DNA of 64,000 nucleotides from CAWFKW01 sp963816535. GTDB taxonomy: Bacteria > Bacteroidota > Ignavibacteria > Tepidaquicellales > OLB5. This document shows, piece after piece, positions 59,143 to 64,000 of the stretch (the stretch's first letter is position 1; each line of letters starts with the position of its first letter). Both the position numbers and the translations under genes were made by a program. The stretch lies in NCBI GenBank assembly GCA_963816535.1, contig CAWFKW010000003.1, forward strand, positions 1,178,001 through 1,242,000, in the 5' to 3' direction. The notes beneath the pieces are model-generated. The model searched no databases. It was not told the origin of the DNA and worked only from the letters and a program-made list of their open reading frames with translations.

Positions 59143-61638
59143 TCATTCAAACTCACTCAGGATCTTTTTTAACCTGTCCTTCAGCGCAGAGTCCGCAGTT
59201 TTATCCATCAAATCCTTCAAAAATGGATTGGATGTGGGGTTTTTAGCTTTTTCAAGTATTCTTAAGATGATATCACGCGACCTTCTTGTTGTCACAGCAA
59301 GCCTGCCGTTCAGGAAGTCAATAACTTTTTGGTCATCTGAAAATTTTCCCAAACCGGATATGGCAGTATTCCTGATCCTGGAATTGCTTCCTTTGGCGGC
59401 GTATTCCATAAATATATCCACAGCCCTGATGTCGCCTGACTCTTCCAATGCCGCCAGCGTGGTTCTCCTGATAACTTCGTTGTGAGAATCCATGTTTACA
59501 AACCCGGCTATAAAATCGTAAACGCTGTCTTTTGCAACTATCTTTGAAAGCGCATCCACGCCTTCGGCGATAGCGTAATAGCTTTGCTCCTTATTAATCT
59601 TATCAAGTATCCAGCCGCTGAGCCATTTAACATCTACAAAATCGGTTGTGTTCTTTTTTATTGAGGCTATTGATGAGAGTATTGTTCTTCTGATGCGTGA
59701 ATCGGCTTCTTTATCGTATGCCTGCAGCAGCAGATCGATCACTCCTGAATCTTTGCACCTTCCAAGAACCGAAGCGGCTTCATTCCTTACTCCCCAGAAC
59801 GGGTCTTTGTTCAAAACTTCAAAAAGCGCGCCTTCGGCAATCGGGTCATCAATAGAATCCGCCAGACCATGAATACCCGTTATCCTGTCAATCGCGTCTT
59901 CGCTGTAGTGTATCTGGTTCATCCAGTCCTGTTTTGGCTTGCTGAAAAATACTTTGCATAAAACCTTATTGCCGGAGTTAAATACGACATACAGCGGCCA
60001 GCCGTCGAGAGTGAAAGAAAATGTCTGTGAAGTTTCATCAGGCGCCACCAGCCGGTTATAAACCGTGCCGTGCTGCGTGACTATCCTGACGGGAACCTGC
60101 GTTTTGAAAACCGAGCTGCTATCCATGCGCTGAACCTGCTCGGCTGTAAGCTTCATCTCCTTTGTGTCTTCATTATAATCATAGCTCACGCTGTATGACG
60201 GCTGCCCGGCGCTATAGATCCACTCATCAAAAAACCATTTGTAACTTGCCGGCCTGATATTATCGCGCCCCGGGCCGCTCCGGGCTTTGTTAACCGCATC
60301 AATAAGATTCCCCGTGGTCACGTTCTGAAATTGATTATCGTTTATATAAATATTCATCGCTTTCCAGAAAGCGCTATCGCCGATAGAATATCTCAGCATA
60401 TTCAGAACCACCGAACCTTTGTCATAAGTATTCACAGTTAAACCCTTATCGGTATTGATTGGCTTTCTTGCAACAACTGAATCAGCCATAATGGCGCCAT
60501 TCCCGTTTCTGAAAATATTGTAATCAAATTCGTCTTTGCCCATTGAATACTCTGTGTAAAGACACTGGAAATATGTTGCGAAGCTTTCGTTAAGCCATAT
60601 CTCGTTCCAGTTCCTGCACGTAACAACGTCTCCCCACCACTGGTGGGCCATCTCGTGGGCTACCAGGCTGGTTGCAGTATAATCGGGTGGAGTTTTATCG
60701 TCATATAATGATACGTCTGTATAAACAATCGCGGTGGTGTTTTCCATTCCCCCGTAAATAAAATCCTGAACCACAACCTGTGAAAAATTACCCCATGCAT
60801 ATTTATACCCGATCTTTTCCGAATAAAATTTCATTATGTCGGCGGTTTTATCAAATGATTTAATTGCCATGTCTTTATCGCCAACCGGAACATATGTCTT
60901 TATCGGGATATCAAGATAATTATCTTCAATTACATCATAATTCCCAACCGCAAGCATTATTAAATACGAGCTGTGAGGCTTATCCAACACCCAATGCCAT
61001 GTTTCGGTTCCGTCAGGATTATCCTTTGTTTCGGTTAATTTTCCGTTTGAAAGAGTCTGGTATTTTTTATCGGCGGTAATATACATTTCGGTCGTAGCTT
61101 TATCGTTGGGATAGTCATAACATGGGATCCAGTACCTGTTATCCTCGCCCTCGCCCTGCGACCACACTTCATATTTCTTATCGGGGAAATCCGCCGTACG
61201 CTGAATAAAATACAGTCCCTTTTCAGGGTCCGTTGTTGAATATTCTACCTCGTATTTGAATGGCGAACCTTTCGAAATGCCTCCGGCAGGTTTTACCGTA
61301 ATCTCTTTGCCGTCATAATCATACGGAACCTTTTCGTATGTTTCGGCTTTCTTTGGGTCGTTTGTTTGATTGTATATGCATTCTTTAACGCTTTTTATAT
61401 TCATTCCAACTGCATCAACCTGAAATGAGTTTAGCTTGTCTGCAATAGGAGTTATCGATGTGGTTACAATCCCGTCGACTGTTTTTTTCTCCAGATCAAG
61501 CCTGACTTCTATTTTGATATGCTGAACGTCGTAAGTTCTTACTCTCTCTGTCGGCTCCTGGCCGAACATCTGGGCTGTTGAAATTGCAGGAAGGAAGTAA
61601 ACGAAGTAAAGAAATAGAATCCGTAATCTATTTTTCAT
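59143..61638 (-). CDS. Exported M1-family aminopeptidase with HEAT-like tail
   Basis: An 831-residue zinc metallopeptidase with signal peptide MKNRLRILFLYFVYFLPAIS. The exopeptidase motif GGMEN is at 296-300, zinc ligands are in HEMAH (328-332) and Glu351 (WLNESFATY), all intact. From about residue 600 the sequence turns into helical HEAT-like repeats (IAEGALFEVLNKDPFWGVRN, SRIRNTAISGLGKF). This composition fits M1 enzymes of Bacteroidota that degrade peptides at the periplasm or surface. No T9SS domain is present. Confidence 0.92.
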   Translation of the reverse strand: MKNRLRILFLYFVYFLPAISTAQMFGQEPTERVRTYDVQHIKIEVRLDLEKKTVDGIVTTSITPIADKLNSFQVDAVGMNIKSVKECIYNQTNDPKKAETYEKVPYDYDGKEITVKPAGGISKGSPFKYEVEYSTTDPEKGLYFIQRTADFPDKKYEVWSQGEGEDNRYWIPCYDYPNDKATTEMYITADKKYQTLSNGKLTETKDNPDGTETWHWVLDKPHSSYLIMLAVGNYDVIEDNYLDIPIKTYVPVGDKDMAIKSFDKTADIMKFYSEKIGYKYAWGNFSQVVVQDFIYGGMENTTAIVYTDVSLYDDKTPPDYTATSLVAHEMAHQWWGDVVTCRNWNEIWLNESFATYFQCLYTEYSMGKDEFDYNIFRNGNGAIMADSVVARKPINTDKGLTVNTYDKGSVVLNMLRYSIGDSAFWKAMNIYINDNQFQNVTTGNLIDAVNKARSGPGRDNIRPASYKWFFDEWIYSAGQPSYSVSYDYNEDTKEMKLTAEQVQRMDSSSVFKTQVPVRIVTQHGTVYNRLVAPDETSQTFSFTLDGWPLYVVFNSGNKVLCKVFFSKPKQDWMNQIHYSEDAIDRITGIHGLADSIDDPIAEGALFEVLNKDPFWGVRNEAASVLGRCKDSGVIDLLLQAYDKEADSRIRRTILSSIASIKKNTTDFVDVKWLSGWILDKINKEQSYYAIAEGVDALSKIVAKDSVYDFIAGFVNMDSHNEVIRRTTLAALEESGDIRAVDIFMEYAAKGSNSRIRNTAISGLGKFSDDQKVIDFLNGRLAVTTRRSRDIILRILEKAKNPTSNPFLKDLMDKTADSALKDRLKKILSEFE

Positions 61639-61713
61639 CTCTGAGGGGCTGTTAAGTTCTTGTTACATTTTTGTGAATTTAAGCGATACGGTGGATTTAA
61701 AAAAGGGGGAATT

Positions 61714-61748
61714 GATTCACAAATTCATCAGATTCGTCAGATTTATCA
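61714..61748. repeat. Degenerate 8-9-bp tandem repeat
   Basis: GATTCACAA, ATTCATCA, GATTCGTCA and GATTTATCA run in tandem in the intergenic region after the aminopeptidase start. They resemble the short tandem arrays at livH and SPFH in scale but have a different unit, and no inverted partner is seen. Confidence 0.45.
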
Positions 61749-61782
61749 AATTTGAATACAATAATATCAGAAAAGATTACTA

Positions 61783-61977
61783 TGTAGGGGCGGACCCGTG
61801 TGTCCGCCCTCTTAAATTATTAATTCAAAGAAAGAAATTTTTAAATAACCGGATCACATCTTATCATACCTATTAACCCTATCGGGAATTTCTTGTTAGA
61901 TTCCCGCCTGCCTGCAGTAGGCAAGCCTTCGCGGGAATGTCAAAAAAGAAGGGCGGACACACAGGTCCGCCCCTACA
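61783..61977. mobile_element. MITE-like element with 28-bp inverted ends
   Basis: The sequence at 61783-61810 (TGTAGGGGCGGACCCGTGTG then TCCGCCCT) and its reverse complement at 61950-61977 match at 27 of 28 bases. Each end is itself a GGGCGGAC/GTCCGCCC hairpin. The interior is AT-rich with no gene and contains a REP hairpin ATTCCCGC/GCGGGAAT (61900-61938). No target duplication is obvious. It sits in the 393-bp gap 61639-62031. Confidence 0.65.
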
Positions 61978-62031
61978 GAATAAAATAAATGTTAATTCGC
62001 AGTTGTTGGTGTTATCACCAACAACAATTTT

Positions 62032-62412
62032 TTATGAGTCGGACGTTCTTTCTTTATAGGCTTTTAGCGCTGCCAATAACAACTTCTTGAAATCTGCTGA
62101 CTTAATATCGCTTACAGATTTTATCTCAACATGCCTATGAACCATGCCGGCGCCCTTAAGCAGCTTGGCCGGGTCGGGAAGTTCTGTGCCTTTATAGAAT
62201 CCGAGTTTTATTCCCGTCTTCGATAATATCATTACGCATATCGTATCGGCATATTTAGGGCCATAGCCGTAACCGATCAATCTTGCTTTTACATCAAGCT
62301 GTTCCTGAATTTGCGGGAGGTTTTTTATGAGATACTCTCGCAAAGCTAACGCCAGCGATGAAACTTCTTCGTCGTAGCGGGAAAGAAAATTTATAATATC
62401 TGAATTTGACAT
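62032..62412 (-). CDS. DUF1801 (YdhG-like) domain protein
   Basis: A 126-residue small cytoplasmic protein. It matches the DUF1801 pattern: an N-terminal helix (INFLSRYDEEVSSLALALRE), PQIQEQLDVKARLIGYGYGP, ICVMILSKTGIKLGFYKGTE, and a late MVHRHVEIKSVSDIKSADFK. The function is unknown; the fold is related to the YdhG/iron-chaperone group. Confidence 0.8.
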   Translation of the reverse strand: MSNSDIINFLSRYDEEVSSLALALREYLIKNLPQIQEQLDVKARLIGYGYGPKYADTICVMILSKTGIKLGFYKGTELPDPAKLLKGAGMVHRHVEIKSVSDIKSADFKKLLLAALKAYKERTSDS

Positions 62413-62488
62413 TAAGCTGAATCTCTATTTTAGTGTGTTAAACAGACAATTCTTAATAGTAAGACGTTTTGTACCTTATAAAACCAAG

Positions 62489-62527
62489 ATTCCCCCTCCA
62501 AAGGCGGGCAAGCGCTTTCGCGGGAAT
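62489..62527. repeat. REP-like hairpin
   Basis: ATTCCCCCTCCAAAGGCGGG is followed after a short spacer by CGCGGGAAT. It belongs to the same family as the hairpins near 6060, 21050 and 61900. Confidence 0.6.
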
Positions 62528-62581
62528 GACATCATAGAATAAGATCAGTAAAAATAAATTTCAAATCGAAAATCGTAAATC

Positions 62582-64000
62582 TCAACTCTCGCCTACTTCC
62601 ACCCACGCTCCATCTTCTTTCATAAGCTCGATTAGCCTATCCAGAGCTTCGGCATAAGGTATGCCGCGCTCTATCACTTCCTTGCCGCGGTATAGACTTA
62701 TCCAACCCGGACCCGAACCAACGAATCCGTAATCGGCATCCGCCATTTCCCCGGGCCCGTTAACAATGCAGCCCATTATAGCTATCTTCACGCCTTTTAA
62801 GTGGTCGGTGCGCCTTTTTATCATTGCAGTAGTTTCCTGCAGGTCAAATTGCGTTCTGCCGCATGAAGGGCATGAAATGTACTCGGTCTTCGAAATCCTC
62901 TTACGCGCAGCCTGCAGAATACCAAAGCTGATCCTGTTCACAGCTTCCAGGGAGTTGTCTGCTGATTCTAACCAGATACCGTCCCCAAATCCATCTATAA
63001 ATAATCCGCCAATATCGGTTGCGCTGAATAACGTCAACCGCTCTTCGTCAAGACCGGAATATTTCATTTTGATTATGACAGGAACTGATATATTACGGTT
63101 CACTAGCTCAATAAAAATTCGGCGCAGTTCAGCAAGCGCATTAGTGTTATCTGTCTTAATAACCAGCACACAAAACTTATCTTTTGAAACCGCATCAAGT
63201 AATATATCCGATAAATCCTCAATCGATATTTCCAGGAAATTTATTCTGTAAGATTTTCTCGGGGCGCTTAAATACTCTTCAGGGTTGAATAAAGGAAATG
63301 ATTCTGATTTTTCATCAAGAACTTTCCAACAGCTGTAATTAAATATTTTTTTCAATGATCCGGGCAAAGCATAATCTATATCTGAACTCCCCAAATACAG
63401 AAAGTCCGCCGCCATATCGCCAATGTTCCATTTATCAAGAGAGGAATCATAACCGTAGGATAAGTTTTTCAAATCTGCCGGCTTCGAAATTATTGAAACG
63501 TCAGGCGAAAGTATTACTACCGGAACATGGTTTGAACCTATCTTATCGGTTTCCGACGTTCTTCTTTTATTAAATTCGAACGGGTTATATGGAATTTCAC
63601 CGATCTCTGATTGCCCAACGGCGATTTCTGATTGAACAGAACCCAAACGAACCTCAATGCCGGGTATAGGTTTTAGATTTGTTCTATTTACATACTTTTC
63701 AACAATCTTCCTGCAGACAGGAATTTCATACTCCGGTTCCTCCGTAAGCGATACCCTGATAGTATCGCCCAAGCCGTCTTCCAGAAGCGTTCCAATACCC
63801 AAAGCTGACTTAATTCTTCCGTCTTCGCCGTCGCCAGCTTCTGTTACCCCCAGATGCAGCGGGTAATTCATGCCTTCTTCTTCCATCCTGTTGACAAGCA
63901 GCCTGTAAGCCTGAACCATTACCTCGGGGTTGCTTGCTTTCATTGAAAGCACAATTTCATGATAATTCAGGTCTTCGCATATCCTGACAAACTCCAGCGC
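62582..64000 (-). CDS. ispG: 4-hydroxy-3-methylbut-2-enyl diphosphate synthase (IspG), 5' end outside the window
   Basis: The frame is open to the window edge and starts ALEFVRICEDLNYHEIVLSM inside the protein, so the N-terminus is missing. Visible motifs: HLGVTEAGDGEDGRIKSALG, GTLLEDGLGDTIRVSLTEEP, then a large central insert found in the long IspG form of Bacteroidota and plants, and the [4Fe-4S] ligands in ISCPSCGRTQFDL and MGCIVNGPGEMADADYGFVG. It makes HMBPP in the MEP pathway, whose IspD step is also encoded here. Confidence 0.92.
   Translation of the reverse strand, partial: ALEFVRICEDLNYHEIVLSMKASNPEVMVQAYRLLVNRMEEEGMNYPLHLGVTEAGDGEDGRIKSALGIGTLLEDGLGDTIRVSLTEEPEYEIPVCRKIVEKYVNRTNLKPIPGIEVRLGSVQSEIAVGQSEIGEIPYNPFEFNKRRTSETDKIGSNHVPVVILSPDVSIISKPADLKNLSYGYDSSLDKWNIGDMAADFLYLGSSDIDYALPGSLKKIFNYSCWKVLDEKSESFPLFNPEEYLSAPRKSYRINFLEISIEDLSDILLDAVSKDKFCVLVIKTDNTNALAELRRIFIELVNRNISVPVIIKMKYSGLDEERLTLFSATDIGGLFIDGFGDGIWLESADNSLEAVNRISFGILQAARKRISKTEYISCPSCGRTQFDLQETTAMIKRRTDHLKGVKIAIMGCIVNGPGEMADADYGFVGSGPGWISLYRGKEVIERGIPYAEALDRLIELMKEDGAWVEVGES

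Overview
The window looks like chromosomal DNA from the Ignavibacteria branch of the Bacteroidota/Chlorobi group. This is an inference from three things: eight secreted proteins end in a type IX secretion (T9SS, Por) sorting domain with the QNYPNPFNP core, one promoter candidate fits the Bacteroidota -7 consensus TAnnTTTG, and several genes (DUF5686, GldA-like ABC ATPase, MltD with LysM repeats) are typical of that group. No rRNA is present to confirm the placement.

Layout. 1-1134: a GldA-like ABC ATPase and a partial membrane ORF. 1205-6025: a complete 4.8-kb transposon, with a perfect 20-bp terminal inverted repeat and an 8-bp target duplication (AAAGTAGG). It has an IS1-like DDE transposase, a tRNA-Gly(CCC)-like gene just upstream of it, and about eight cargo ORFs, most of unknown function. 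6170-11664: a secreted esterase, a DUF5686 surface protein and a T9SS-sorted Asp-box protein. 11838-18801: two exported thioredoxin-fold proteins, a response regulator and a 1775-residue REC-(PAS)11-histidine kinase. 19064-31192: ordinary genes (glycosyltransferase, Nudix, VOC, sigma/anti-sigma pair, AlgH/YqgE, phosphoesterase, LivH/LivK transporter, MltD, LipB). 31335-50564: seven tandem T9SS-sorted proteins. Six are large Asp-box proteins sharing an N-terminal module but with two interchangeable C-terminal modules; the seventh is a smaller Ycf48-like protein. 50649-64000: housekeeping genes (IspD, QueA, enolase, Nudix, O-methyltransferase, prohibitin-like SPFH, inositol monophosphatase, ribosomal protein S1, M1 aminopeptidase, DUF1801, IspG), mostly on the minus strand.

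Three things stand out. First is the tRNA-bearing transposon, whose transposase uses the cognate GGG codon in a cluster. Second are two intergenic regions (livK-livH and SPFH/O-methyltransferase) filled almost from stop codon to start codon by paired, inverted arrays of an 8-bp unit (about GTGAACTG). One of these surrounds a frameshifted four-helix-bundle (S23/IVP) gene, so the arrays may be the ends of an uncharacterised mobile cassette. Third, six genes of the T9SS cluster carry a hairpin immediately 5' of the AGGAGG ribosome-binding site. The stem sequences differ from gene to gene but keep pairing, which suggests a conserved 5'-UTR structure.

Other repeats include CCCGCGAAGGCGGG-type REP hairpins, a 195-bp MITE-like element bounded by 28-bp inverted repeats, and several clear rho-independent terminators. 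No CRISPR array, integrase or phage structural gene was seen.
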